From: Acuticoccus sp. MNP-M23
GTDB lineage: Bacteria > Pseudomonadota > Alphaproteobacteria > Rhizobiales > Amorphaceae
Assembly (NCBI RefSeq): GCF_031195445.1
Contig: NZ_CP133480.1
Span: 4,580,501-4,644,500 of the forward strand
Direction of reading: 5' to 3'
Length of the DNA stretch: 64,000 nucleotides
Shown here: one piece after another, positions 37,640 to 46,400 of the stretch
Position numbering within the stretch: the first letter of the stretch is position 1
Layout: each line of letters opens with the position of its first letter
Program-made: the position numbers and the translations under genes
Notes under the pieces: generated by a model
Database searches by the model: none
What the model was told of the DNA's origin: nothing
Seen by the model: the letters and a program-made list of their open reading frames with translations, nothing else

Positions 37640-38491
37640 TCACCCCCCTTCCGCAAACCCCGGATAACACGTCATCCCGCCGTCCACGAACAGCGTCACC
37701 CCCGTAATATAGTCCGCCATGTCGGACGCGAGGAAGATTGCCGCCTGGGCGATGTCTTCCGGCTCGCCGATGCGGTTGTAGGGGACGAGCTCCATCAGCT
37801 TGTCGTAGGCTTCGGGGGTGTTCCAGGCGTCGGTGTTGATGGGGGTGCGGATGGCGCCGGGGCCGATGGCGTTGACGCGGATGCGGCGCGGCGCCAGCTC
37901 CTGCGCTAGGCTCTTCATCATCATCTGGATGCCGCCCTTGGAGGCCGCGTAGTTGATGTGCCCCGCCCACGGGATCACCTCGTGCACCGAACTCATGCAG
38001 ATGATCTTGCCCGCCGCCACCGACACTTCCTGCTTCACGCCGCGGCGGTCAAACTCCTTCACCGCCTCGCGGATGCACAGGAACTGGCCGGTGAGGTTCA
38101 CGTCCATCACCTTCTGCCACTCGGCCAGCGTCATGTCGGTCACCTTGGCGTCGCGCTGGAGGCCCGCGTTGGGAACCAGAATGTCGATGGTGCCGAGTGC
38201 CTCGATTGCCGTCTTGAACATCGCGGCAACGTCGTCCTCCTTCGACACGTCGGCGTAGACGGCAACGGCCTTGCCGCCTTCCTTCTCGATGGCCGCGACC
38301 ACGTCGTTGGCCGCCTCCTCGCCGACGACCCAGTTGACGGCGACCCTGGCACCGGCGCGCGCAAGACCGATGGCGACGGCGCGGCCGATGCCGGAATTGG
38401 CGCCCGTCACCAGCGCGGCCTGCCCCTCCAGAAGCTGCGGCTGGCTGCGATAGTTCGGAAGCGTCGTGTTGAAAGGTCCGTTGCTGGACAT
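37640..38491 (-). CDS. SDR-family oxidoreductase, glucose 1-dehydrogenase-like
   Basis: The 283-aa short-chain dehydrogenase has the cofactor motif T-G-A-N-S-G-I-G-R-A (about 29-38), N-A-G-L, the catalytic serine in M-S-S-V-H, Y-A-A-S-K (catalytic Tyr and Lys), and the C-terminal T-L-F-V-D-G-G-M motif. The overall pattern, including the N-terminal extension and G-M-T-C-Y-P, is that of NAD(P)-dependent glucose 1-dehydrogenases. The ATG has GGAG seven bases upstream. It is divergent from the GH15 gene, 96 bp away, so the two may share control: the hydrolase could supply the sugar. Confidence 0.9.
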   Translation of the reverse strand: MSSNGPFNTTLPNYRSQPQLLEGQAALVTGANSGIGRAVAIGLARAGARVAVNWVVGEEAANDVVAAIEKEGGKAVAVYADVSKEDDVAAMFKTAIEALGTIDILVPNAGLQRDAKVTDMTLAEWQKVMDVNLTGQFLCIREAVKEFDRRGVKQEVSVAAGKIICMSSVHEVIPWAGHINYAASKGGIQMMMKSLAQELAPRRIRVNAIGPGAIRTPINTDAWNTPEAYDKLMELVPYNRIGEPEDIAQAAIFLASDMADYITGVTLFVDGGMTCYPGFAEGG

Positions 38492-38587
38492 CTGGATCTC
38501 CGTTCGTCTGTCAGGTCGTCTCGCATCGCGGGGCGCGTTCCACTACCGTGTCACGTCAATTGAACGAGACGAAGGGGACGAGCCTCA

Positions 38588-40429
38588 ATGGCGTACCAAC
38601 CTATTGATAACTACGCCATCATCGGCGACATGCATTCCGCCGCGCTGGTCAACCTCAATGGCTCGATCGACTGGCTGTGCCTGCCGCGTTTCGATTCGCC
38701 CTCCGTCTTCGCCCGGATGCTCGACGATCAGAAGGGCGGCTTCTTCCAGATCAGCCCGGTTGAAGAGGCCAACACCAACCACCGGCAGAATTACTGGCCG
38801 GATACCAACGTGCTGGTCACGCGCTTCCTGCTCCCTCTGGCTGCTGCCGAGCTGGTGGACTTCATGCCGGTGGGTGACGGCTCCCACTACAAGAGCTCGC
38901 ACCGGCAGGTAATCCGGAAGGTCACCGCAGTGCGCGGCTCCATCGACCTGCACATGTCCTGCCACCCGGCGTTCAACTTCTCGCGCGACACCCATACGGT
39001 GGAGATTCAGGACGCAGGCGCGGTCTTCCGGTCCGAAGGCATCGGCCTTGCGCTGGTATCCTCCGTGCCGCTGGCCGTGGAAGGCGGCGCCGTCACCGCC
39101 AATTTCACGCTGAATGCGGGCGAAAGCGCCACCTTCATCCTGCGCGAGTTCGTCGATGAGGCCGACATTCCGCACCGGATGAGCGACGTCGACTGCGAGG
39201 CCTCGTTCAGGGCCACGGTCGAATATTGGCGCAACTGGTTGTCCCAGAGCACCTATCGCGGCCGCTGGCGCGAGATCGTCGACCGTTCGGCGCTGGCGCT
39301 GAAGCTGATGACCTACGCACCCACCGGCGCCATTGTCGCCGCGCCCACCACCAGCCTGCCGGAAGAGATCGGCGGCGAGCGCAACTGGGACTACCGCTAC
39401 ACCTGGCTCCGCGATTCTGCGTTCACGGTGTTCTCGCTTGCCCGCCTCGGCTTCATGGACGAGTGCGTCGCCTTCGCCGAGTTCCTGCAGAACGTGGCGC
39501 AGCACCCCAACGACGACGGGTCGCTGCAGATCATGTACGGCATCGACGGCCGCTCGAACCTTGAGGAAGAGACGCTCGACCACCTCGACGGCTACATGGG
39601 CTCGCGCCCCGTGCGCACCGGCAACGGCGCCTACAACCAGCTCCAGCTCGACATCTACGGCGAGCTGATGGATGCGCTCTTCCTGCTGAACCGCGAAATC
39701 AAGCCCATCGGCTTCGACGGATGGAAGACCGTGGTGAAGCTGGTCGACTTCGTGATCGACCACTGGCAGGAGCCCGACGAGGGCATCTGGGAAACCCGAG
39801 GCGGGCGCAAGCACTTCGTCTATTCCAAGGTGATGTGCTGGGTCGCCATCGACCGCGGGCTGAAGATCGCCGCCGACCGCTCCCTCCCCTGCGACTTCCT
39901 CAAATGGACCGAAACGCGCGACGCCATCTACAACGAGGTGATGGAGAAGGGCTGGGACGAGAAGCGCGGCCTGTTCCTCCAGAGCTACGGCAGCGATGCC
40001 ATCGACGCGTCCAACCTGATGATGATCATCACCGGCTTCCTGTCGCCCAGCGAGGAACGGACCGACCGGTTTCTGGACGCCGTGATGAAGTCACCCAGCG
40101 AAGGCGGCCTCGTCGCCAACTCGCTGGTCTACCGCTACAACCACGAGCATACGTCGGACGGGCTTCAGGGCACCGAAGGCACCTTCAACCTGTGCACGTT
40201 CTGGCTGGTGAACGCGCTGGCGCGGGCCGGGTGGCACAACGAGGAGCGGCGCGATCAGGCGCGGCTGATCTTCGAGCGGATGCTGGGCTTTGCCAACCAT
40301 GTCGGCCTTTATGCCGAGGAGACGGGGCCGAGCGGCCAGGGTCTCGGCAATTTCCCGCAGGCGTTCACGCACCTTGGGCTGATCACGGCGGCGATCAATC
40401 TCCAGCGCGCCCTCGACGGCGACAGCTAG
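38588..40429 (+). CDS. GH15 family glycoside hydrolase (glucoamylase/trehalase-like)
   Basis: The 613-aa cytoplasmic protein (no signal peptide) has the N-terminal domain usual in bacterial GH15 enzymes, I-G-D-M-H-S-A-A-L-V...G-S-I-D-W-L-C-L-P-R-F-D-S-P, followed by an (alpha/alpha)6 barrel. Catalytic-site motifs are N-W-D-Y-R-Y-T-W-L-R-D, D-E-G-I-W-E-T-R-G near residue 400 and G-T-E-G-T-F-N-L-C-T-F-W-L near 528, with the expected glutamates. The family includes glucoamylases, glucodextranases and intracellular trehalases; which applies here cannot be read. AAGGGGACGAG precedes the ATG. It could act with the glycogen phosphorylase encoded at 1.3 kb. Confidence 0.92.
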   Translation: MAYQPIDNYAIIGDMHSAALVNLNGSIDWLCLPRFDSPSVFARMLDDQKGGFFQISPVEEANTNHRQNYWPDTNVLVTRFLLPLAAAELVDFMPVGDGSHYKSSHRQVIRKVTAVRGSIDLHMSCHPAFNFSRDTHTVEIQDAGAVFRSEGIGLALVSSVPLAVEGGAVTANFTLNAGESATFILREFVDEADIPHRMSDVDCEASFRATVEYWRNWLSQSTYRGRWREIVDRSALALKLMTYAPTGAIVAAPTTSLPEEIGGERNWDYRYTWLRDSAFTVFSLARLGFMDECVAFAEFLQNVAQHPNDDGSLQIMYGIDGRSNLEEETLDHLDGYMGSRPVRTGNGAYNQLQLDIYGELMDALFLLNREIKPIGFDGWKTVVKLVDFVIDHWQEPDEGIWETRGGRKHFVYSKVMCWVAIDRGLKIAADRSLPCDFLKWTETRDAIYNEVMEKGWDEKRGLFLQSYGSDAIDASNLMMIITGFLSPSEERTDRFLDAVMKSPSEGGLVANSLVYRYNHEHTSDGLQGTEGTFNLCTFWLVNALARAGWHNEERRDQARLIFERMLGFANHVGLYAEETGPSGQGLGNFPQAFTHLGLITAAINLQRALDGDS

Positions 40430-40448
40430 AACCCGGTGCGCGGTGCGG

Positions 40449-41171
40449 TCAGGTGGCCTCCGGGCCACCTCTCCAGCCGTGCATGATGACGACGCGCATC
40501 GCCGCTTCGGCGGCGTCGTCGTCGCGGGCCTCGATGGCCTCGCCCAGCGCCCGGTGGCGGCCGGCCACCCGCACAGTCTCCGCCGGGTCGGACGCCGGCG
40601 ACGAGTTCTGCAGGACGTTCATGAGCACCGCCTCGATCACATTGCCCGTGCAATGCAGCAGCGGGTTCTTTGTGGCCTCGAACACCGCTCGGTGAAATTC
40701 AAGGTCGACCAGCGCAAAGCTCTCCGTGGTGTGCGGCTCCAGCATCCGGTCGGCCAGCGCCAGAATTGCCGCAGCGTCGCCGTCTTCGCGGTTTTGCGCG
40801 GCGAGACGCGCCGCCGACGGCTCCAGCGCAAGCCGCATTTCGTAAAGGTGGCGGATGAAATTCTCGTCCACCCCCAACTCGAAATGCCACTTCAGAAGAT
40901 CGGCATCGAGGTAGTTCCACAGGCGCTTGTCGGTGACGCGGGTCCCGATGCGGGTGCGCGGAACGACCATGCCCTTGGCGGCAAGGGTTTTCATCGCCTC
41001 GCGCAACACACTGCGCGAAACACCGAACTTCTCTCCCAGATCCTGGTCACCCGGCAGAACGTCGCCCACAGCATACGTGCCACCGACAATGGCAAGGCCG
41101 AGACCGTTCACCACATGCGAGTGGCTGGTTTTCGGACCGCCGCCGGACAGCACGGATTTCAGAAGTGTCAT
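40449..41171 (-). CDS. GntR-family (FadR subfamily, FCD domain) regulator
   Basis: The 240-aa regulator has a winged helix (about 15-80; L-G-E-K-F-G-V-S-R-S-V-L-R-E-A-M-K-T-L) and an FCD effector domain (about 105-225). The metal-binding pattern of FCD domains is recognisable: L-E-F-H-R-A-V-F in the middle and R-V-A-G-R-H-R-A-L near the end. Such proteins sense organic or sugar acids. GGGAA lies upstream of the ATG. The gene is alone, so its targets are unclear; an AT-rich inverted repeat just upstream could be its own operator. Confidence 0.9.
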   Translation of the reverse strand: MTLLKSVLSGGGPKTSHSHVVNGLGLAIVGGTYAVGDVLPGDQDLGEKFGVSRSVLREAMKTLAAKGMVVPRTRIGTRVTDKRLWNYLDADLLKWHFELGVDENFIRHLYEMRLALEPSAARLAAQNREDGDAAAILALADRMLEPHTTESFALVDLEFHRAVFEATKNPLLHCTGNVIEAVLMNVLQNSSPASDPAETVRVAGRHRALGEAIEARDDDAAEAAMRVVIMHGWRGGPEAT

Positions 41172-41224
41172 CTAAGGTTCCCTGCGACGCCCGCAGGCTC
41201 CAATGTGTTGTGAGCCAGAGCAGC

Positions 41225-41241
41225 AACATTAGCAAAATGTT
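41225..41241. promoter_or_regulatory. inverted repeat upstream of the FCD regulator
   Basis: AACATT (41225-41230) and AATGTT (41236-41241) are perfect arms with a 5-base spacer, in an AT-rich patch 54 bp upstream of the regulator start. An autoregulatory operator is possible. Confidence 0.35.
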
Positions 41242-41342
41242 AAAGGCAAATAGCAAGAGCTAGCTTAGTTTGCGGGCCTTCCTGGAAGCGCGCTGTCCGC
41301 ATCAAGTTCAGCCGGACCCGCACCAATTAACCTTCGATCCGG

Positions 41343-43532
41343 TCAGGTATCGCCGCCCGGCTGGCCGGCAAGCTGCCAGTAGCGTGCCGCCCGTTCGGGC
41401 CGGGTGGATGCTTCGTACTGGACGGCGACAAGCTCCGGCTTGGTTTCGGCAATTTCAGGGAAATTGCGTTCCAGCGTTTCGGCCACCTTGCGGTGCCGCT
41501 GCCGCGTTTCCTGCGGCACGATCGAGCCATACGCCGCATCGCGCATCAGCACATGGCGGAAGCTGTAGGCGGGGTGCGCGGAAAACTGGTCCTCTTCAAA
41601 AATGTCGTGGGCGGTGAGCTTTTCCATCGCCTCGTCAAATTCCGCGTCCCCCAGTTCGCTCAGCATCTGAAGGAGCGGGCGCGGGCATTCCTCCCCCACC
41701 ACCGCAGCCCACTGGGCCAGCGGGCGCGCGGTGCCGCATTCCAGAAGGCGGCTGAGGAGGAGCCCCTGAAGGCTGTCCGGCACCAGGTCCGGCGCCAGCA
41801 CCGCGCCCCCCGCTGCCGCCGATCCGCGAGAGCCGGCAAGACGGGTGATTTCGCGCAGGTACAAAGGCACACCGTCGCTGCGGCCGATGATCGTATCGAT
41901 CAGGCGGGCCGGCAGCCCCGCCTCCTCTTCCAGGCTGCCGAGGAGCTTCAGGCTCTGGCTCCGCGTCAGGCGGGACAGCTTGAACTCCAAGGCAGTGCGG
42001 CCGTGGTCGGCAACGTCTTCCACCGGCGTGCGGCTGGTCAGGACGATCATCAGCGGAAGCGACGAAAAGCGTTCGATCAGCGCCCGCAGCGTTTCCTTGG
42101 TGGCCCGGTCGCCCCACTGCATGTCGTCGATCCACAGGACATGCGGGCGCGCTTCCACCGCTGCCGTGATCATCAGGAGAATGGTCTCCATGGTTCGCTC
42201 GTAGCGCCGTTGCGGACTGAGCCGCAGGGCGGAAAGCTCGCTGTCGGCGGCAGTCACGGTCAGGAGCGAGGCGAGCATCGGCAAATGGTCTTCCGCCGGC
42301 CTGCCGGTCACCTCCAGATAATGCTCGATCTTGGTGAGCGCCTCCAGCCGCGGGGTGCGCAGGTCTATGCCCAGAAGCGCACGCACCAGAATGAGCAGAG
42401 GATAAAACAGCGTGTTGCTGTGGTGCTGAGAACAGCGGCCGACCAGAACCTCCGTTTCCGCAAGCCCCGCACGGTGGATGAACCGCTTCACCAGCTCGCT
42501 CTTGCCGATCCCCGCCTGGCCGAGGATGGTCGCGATCTGGCCGTGCCCGGCCTTGGTCTTGCGCCACGCCGCCTCGAGCTGAAGGAGCTCGTGGTCGCGG
42601 CCGACGAACACCGCGTCCTCCGCGCCAACGGCATCCAGCACCGGGGTAGCGTTGTCGAGGCGCAGCAAGTCCGCGTCTTCGCCGGTGGCAAGCTGCCGCG
42701 TCACCTTGGAAAAGGTGGCTCCATCGCGCACCAGATCGGCGGTGCGCTGGTCCAGGAAGATTTCGGATTGGGTGCCAAGCGGGCCGGTCACCCGCAGGGG
42801 CGAAACACCCAGAAGCGCGGTCACATCATCGCTGTCGGACACCGGACCGAGAATTGCACGGCCGGATGTGACGCCGGCGCGCATGACGATTTCCAGCTCG
42901 TCGGCCCGCGCAAGGCAGGCGTTTGCGGCGGCTGTTGCCACGAGGGCCGGTTGCTCCAGCGCCGCCGGGTAGCCAGCCTGAATGATGAAGTTGGACCCCA
43001 GCGACCCCACCATCACGCAGGCATGGTGCATGGCGATGGCGCGGCATTGCTGAAGAAAGTCGAAAAGATCGCCCGACCGGTCGACCATGCTGCCGCCCAG
43101 CGGCGCAAAGCTGATGTCGACGATGGCCACGAAACGGCGCTCCGGCCCGCTGACCTGCTCGGCCAGCGGCGCGGCAGCCGCCGGCTCGTCGACATCGGGC
43201 GTGCCCTGTCGCTGCGGCGCGTCATCGGTCGTCACGTTGCCGACGAAGCGGTAACCGACGCCGTGCAGCGTCTGGATCGGCACGTCCGCATCCCGCGGCT
43301 GGCCGAGAGCAAGGCGGATGCGGCTGAGACAACGGCTGAGCGTGCCGTCACTCACCACCGCATTGGGCCAGCAGTGCGCCAGCAGCTCCTCGCGCGCCAC
43401 AACACGTTCACGGTTCTGCAGGAGAAAGTGGAGAACGTCGAACACCTTGGGTTCAACGGGAATGAACGTATCCCCATCCAGCAATCTGCGTTGGCCGACG
43501 TTGAGCGTGAACGAGCCGAAATGAAATGCCAT
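41343..43532 (-). CDS. large regulator: OmpR-type winged helix, cyclase-like domain, AAA ATPase
   Basis: The 729-aa protein joins three modules. Residues 1-97 form an OmpR-type winged helix (P-K-V-F-D-V-L-H-F-L-L-Q, L-S-R-I-R-L-A-L-G). Residues about 125-290 resemble a class III nucleotidyl-cyclase domain (V-A-I-V-D-I-S at its start) but without a clear pair of metal-binding aspartates, so it is probably non-catalytic. A P-loop ATPase follows, with Walker A G-Q-A-G-I-G-K-S near 340 and Walker B L-W-I-D-D near 465. Relatives usually end with long TPR repeats; this one stops shortly after the point where they should begin (E-R-A-A-R-Y-W-Q-L-A-G). GAGGA precedes the ATG at 43532. Confidence 0.88.
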   Translation of the reverse strand: MAFHFGSFTLNVGQRRLLDGDTFIPVEPKVFDVLHFLLQNRERVVAREELLAHCWPNAVVSDGTLSRCLSRIRLALGQPRDADVPIQTLHGVGYRFVGNVTTDDAPQRQGTPDVDEPAAAAPLAEQVSGPERRFVAIVDISFAPLGGSMVDRSGDLFDFLQQCRAIAMHHACVMVGSLGSNFIIQAGYPAALEQPALVATAAANACLARADELEIVMRAGVTSGRAILGPVSDSDDVTALLGVSPLRVTGPLGTQSEIFLDQRTADLVRDGATFSKVTRQLATGEDADLLRLDNATPVLDAVGAEDAVFVGRDHELLQLEAAWRKTKAGHGQIATILGQAGIGKSELVKRFIHRAGLAETEVLVGRCSQHHSNTLFYPLLILVRALLGIDLRTPRLEALTKIEHYLEVTGRPAEDHLPMLASLLTVTAADSELSALRLSPQRRYERTMETILLMITAAVEARPHVLWIDDMQWGDRATKETLRALIERFSSLPLMIVLTSRTPVEDVADHGRTALEFKLSRLTRSQSLKLLGSLEEEAGLPARLIDTIIGRSDGVPLYLREITRLAGSRGSAAAGGAVLAPDLVPDSLQGLLLSRLLECGTARPLAQWAAVVGEECPRPLLQMLSELGDAEFDEAMEKLTAHDIFEEDQFSAHPAYSFRHVLMRDAAYGSIVPQETRQRHRKVAETLERNFPEIAETKPELVAVQYEASTRPERAARYWQLAGQPGGDT

Positions 43533-43626
43533 TGGCGTCCTCAACATCCCCGACGCTGGCTGCGTGAAACGGGCCACCGCGCGTTCCGACGCCCGCAAAT
43601 CCCGCGCGGCCCGCTCGCTTGATGTC

Positions 43627-43980
43627 TCATGCGGTGTCCAGGCTGAGCGAGGCAACGGCGTCCGCCACCGTGCCGTACCGCTCGAACAGCTTGTCGAATC
43701 CGGTCAGAACCAGAATGTCGTCAACATCGGGGCGCATGGCGGCGAGCGCGAATTCGCGGGACTGGGCGCGCATCCGCTTGTTGAGCTTCAGAAGAACCCG
43801 GAGGCCCGCGCTGCTGATGTAGTGGACGCCGCCAAGGTCGAGGACCATCGGCGTGCCGGTCTCGCCGACGAGCGCGATCGCCGCGGCCTCGAACTCGGGC
43901 GACGTCACGCTGTCGACCCGGCCGTCCACCTTGACCACGGCCACGCCGCGCTGTGTCTGGTTCGTGACCTCGATCGGCAT
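43627..43980 (-). CDS. STAS-domain protein (anti-sigma factor antagonist)
   Basis: The 117-aa single-domain protein matches the STAS family: V-V-K-V-D-G-R-V-D near the N-terminus and V-L-D-L-G-G-V-H-Y-I-S-S-A-G-L-R-V-L-L-K, in which the conserved serine before Ala-Gly is the usual phosphorylation site. STAS proteins switch partner proteins by phosphorylation, for example releasing a sigma factor from an anti-sigma kinase. The ATG at 43980 has GGAG 11 bases upstream; a GTG at 43986 (spacing 5) is equally good. It precedes the large regulator gene on the same strand, and no kinase or phosphatase partner is nearby. Confidence 0.9.
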   Translation of the reverse strand: MPIEVTNQTQRGVAVVKVDGRVDSVTSPEFEAAAIALVGETGTPMVLDLGGVHYISSAGLRVLLKLNKRMRAQSREFALAAMRPDVDDILVLTGFDKLFERYGTVADAVASLSLDTA

Positions 43981-44050
43981 CGGCACTGTTACTCCGTGAG
44001 CATCGCCAGCCTTCTGAGCCGGCACCTTGCTTCTAGCTTCACAGTCCGTT

Positions 44051-44926
44051 TCAGCCAAGCCCGGCTGCACCGCGGGGTCCTGCCCCGTCATCGAACACAA
44101 CGGCCGCGCCAATTCCGTATTCGTCGGCCACCACAAGCGTATCGCCACCGTCAACGAACGCGACGTTCTGTGCCGCCAGTGTCGTGCGCAGACTGTCCAG
44201 CGCGGCGACCCTGAAGCCCACCGCATGGAAACCGGGCACCGCAGGATCCGCCGCGACAGACGGGAACATGGCAGCCCATCTTGCCGGTGACAGCATCGTG
44301 ATCCGGGCGGTTCCCGTGGCGACGGAGAGGCGGTCCGCATCCTCGGTTACGCTGTCTGCGTAAAGCGCGCGCCAGGCGCCGGCCAGTGCCATGGGATCCG
44401 GCGCAAGGCCCCACAGGTCGGTGAGTGCGCCGGCGCCGTTGGAATGCTTCAGATAGTCAGGCCGCCAGACAACGTCCGGCGTATGGTGCTCGCAGACGAA
44501 GGTGTAGAGCGCCGGCAACGCACCGGCGCGCATCGGCGCGATGGAAAACGAGGCCTCCCGCTGCCCGCCCGGCAGCTCCACCGGACGTGAAAAGTCGACC
44601 GGATCGCCCTGTTCGATGCCCAGTTCGGCAAAGCGGCCATGGGCTGCCGCCGCCTCGCCCTTGAACGCGGCGCCGAATGGATGGCGCCCGCGCGCTGCAA
44701 AAAAGGCCCGCTTGTCCGCGTTGGCATCGGCAGGCTGCCGCACCACCATGATTTCGAAGTAGGTTTCCCTGTCCGGCAGCATGATGGTCACGTTTTCGGT
44801 GCCAAGCGCATCGCCGTGGTAACCGGGCGGCGTGGGGCGGAAGCCGAGGCGGTGCAGGCCCGTGACGGCGGTGCCCAGATCGTCATGCAGGATCAGGACG
44901 TGATCCAGTGGCATCGTCACGCGCAT
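44051..44926 (-). CDS. VOC-superfamily (glyoxalase-like) protein
   Basis: The 291-aa protein is a two-module glyoxalase-like fold of the type that begins P-L-D-H-V-L-I-L-H-D-D-L. Its first module has the T-E-N-V-T-I-M-L-P and Y-F-E-I-M-V strands, the second F-H-A-V-G-F-R-V. Metal-dependent dioxygenase, isomerase or resistance activity is possible within this superfamily and nothing more specific can be said. GAGGAG lies 8 bases before the ATG at 44926. The ABC ATPase gene is 63 bp upstream on the same strand, and the two are probably cotranscribed. Confidence 0.82.
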   Translation of the reverse strand: MRVTMPLDHVLILHDDLGTAVTGLHRLGFRPTPPGYHGDALGTENVTIMLPDRETYFEIMVVRQPADANADKRAFFAARGRHPFGAAFKGEAAAAHGRFAELGIEQGDPVDFSRPVELPGGQREASFSIAPMRAGALPALYTFVCEHHTPDVVWRPDYLKHSNGAGALTDLWGLAPDPMALAGAWRALYADSVTEDADRLSVATGTARITMLSPARWAAMFPSVAADPAVPGFHAVGFRVAALDSLRTTLAAQNVAFVDGGDTLVVADEYGIGAAVVFDDGAGPRGAAGLG

Positions 44927-44989
44927 GGGTGTGTCTCCTCGTTCGGGCCGGCTTGTCTGCACTGTAGCATTTTCGGAAGGCGCCCGGCA

Positions 44990-46111
44990 TCAACCCGGCG
45001 GCAGGGCCCAGCCCCCGGCGAACCCGAGGCGCACCGGCCCATCCCCCGGCGGCTGACGGGTTTCCGCTGCAATCGAAAACGTGCCGGTGTCCACATACAT
45101 TTCGAACATGCCGCCGCGGTAGGCCGTGCGCTGCACCGTGCCCGAAAGCGGCCCGTCTTGCGAAAACACGACATGGTGCGGCCGGATCACCACCCGCGCC
45201 GGCCCCGCCGATGTGCCCGCCTCGCACGCCACCGGCCAGGTGGCACCGCCAGCGTCCGCCGTTGCCATCGTGCCGTTCACGTCCCGCAGCGTTGCGTCCA
45301 CAATGGTGGAGCGGCCGATGAAGCGGGCGACCGGCTCGCTCGCAGGTCGCTCGTAAAGCGCCTGCGGGGCGGCCACCTGCAGGATGCGCCCGCTCTGCAT
45401 CACGGCAACGCGCGTGGCGAGCGCCATGGCCTCGCGCTGGTCGTGGGTGATGTAGAGCGTCGTTGCGCCGGATGCGGCGTGAACCCGCGCCAGCTCGTCT
45501 TCCATGGTGGCGCGAAGATGCACATCGAGGTTGGCGAGCGGCTCATCCATCAGCACCGTGGACGCACGGGAGGCAAGGCACCGGGCCAGCGCCACGCGCT
45601 GCTGCTGACCGCCCGACAGGCCCGCGGGCTTGCGTTCGGCAAACGGCTCCAGCGCCACCGCCTTCAGCGCACCATCCACAATGGCAGCCGCGTCCTTGCG
45701 GGAGAAATTCCCACTTTCCACAGGAAAGGCGACATTCTTGCGCACACTCATGTGCGGCCACAGCGCGTAGGACTGAAACACCACCGCAACGCTGCGTCCC
45801 TCCGGCGGCACGCTGTGGCCGTCTCCGGCCACCGGTGCGCCGGCAAGGCTGATGGTGCCGCTGTCTGCCGTCTCAAGCCCCGCAATCAGCCGCAACAGCG
45901 TGCTCTTGCCGCAGCCGGACGGGCCGAGCACCACAAAAAATTCTCCGTCCGCGATATCGAGCGTCACGTTATCCACAGCGGCCGTCTTGCCGAAACGCTT
46001 GGTCAGGCCGCGCAAACTGATGCCGGCCGGCCGCCCTTCCGGTCCTGCATCGCAGAAATTTTCGCGTTTTCCGTCATTCGGGTGCGTGACCCGGGTTGTC
46101 TCAATCACCAT
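44990..46111 (-). CDS. ABC transporter ATP-binding protein (Fe3+/spermidine/putrescine type)
   Basis: The 373-aa ATPase has Walker A G-P-S-G-C-G-K-S-T, Q-loop V-V-F-Q-S-Y-A-L-W-P-H, signature L-S-G-G-Q-Q-Q-R, Walker B V-L-M-D-E-P, and the switch histidine in Y-I-T-H-D-Q. The C-terminal 130 residues are a TOBE-type regulatory domain, as in FbpC and PotA. No permease or binding-protein gene is next to it, so it either serves a distant transporter or is an orphan. It starts 32 bp to the left of tRNA-Glu, on the opposite strand. Confidence 0.9.
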   Translation of the reverse strand: MVIETTRVTHPNDGKRENFCDAGPEGRPAGISLRGLTKRFGKTAAVDNVTLDIADGEFFVVLGPSGCGKSTLLRLIAGLETADSGTISLAGAPVAGDGHSVPPEGRSVAVVFQSYALWPHMSVRKNVAFPVESGNFSRKDAAAIVDGALKAVALEPFAERKPAGLSGGQQQRVALARCLASRASTVLMDEPLANLDVHLRATMEDELARVHAASGATTLYITHDQREAMALATRVAVMQSGRILQVAAPQALYERPASEPVARFIGRSTIVDATLRDVNGTMATADAGGATWPVACEAGTSAGPARVVIRPHHVVFSQDGPLSGTVQRTAYRGGMFEMYVDTGTFSIAAETRQPPGDGPVRLGFAGGWALPPG

Positions 46112-46143
46112 GCCTGCCTATAAACCGCCCTGCCGCGAGTGAT

Positions 46144-46218
46144 GCGCCCTTCGTCTATCGGTTAGGACGCCAGATTTTCATTCTGGAAAGAGGGGTTCGA
46201 CTCCCCTAGGGCGTGCCA
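46144..46218 (+). tRNA. tRNA-Glu (anticodon UUC)
   Basis: The acceptor stem GCGCCCT pairs with AGGGCGT (first pair G-U), the anticodon stem CCAGA / TCTGG encloses TTTTCAT, which gives anticodon TTC, and the T-loop is GGTTCGA. The gene encodes its own CCA end (46216-46218). The single isolated tRNA is between the ABC ATPase and arsB genes. Confidence 0.97.
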
Positions 46219-46400
46219 CCCGCGGCTCTCCAACACATCCACACGACCCTCCCCGCGGCCCTAGCGCCGTGCGCGTGACAGGCGTGTGACACAGCCCGCG
46301 CCGCGCGCCAACAGCGGCCGTGTGTCATCCAGCCTTCACAATCGCATGGAATGAGGGGGCGCTGTCACAATCCCCCCAACGCGACCGAGGTTGCTTCCAC

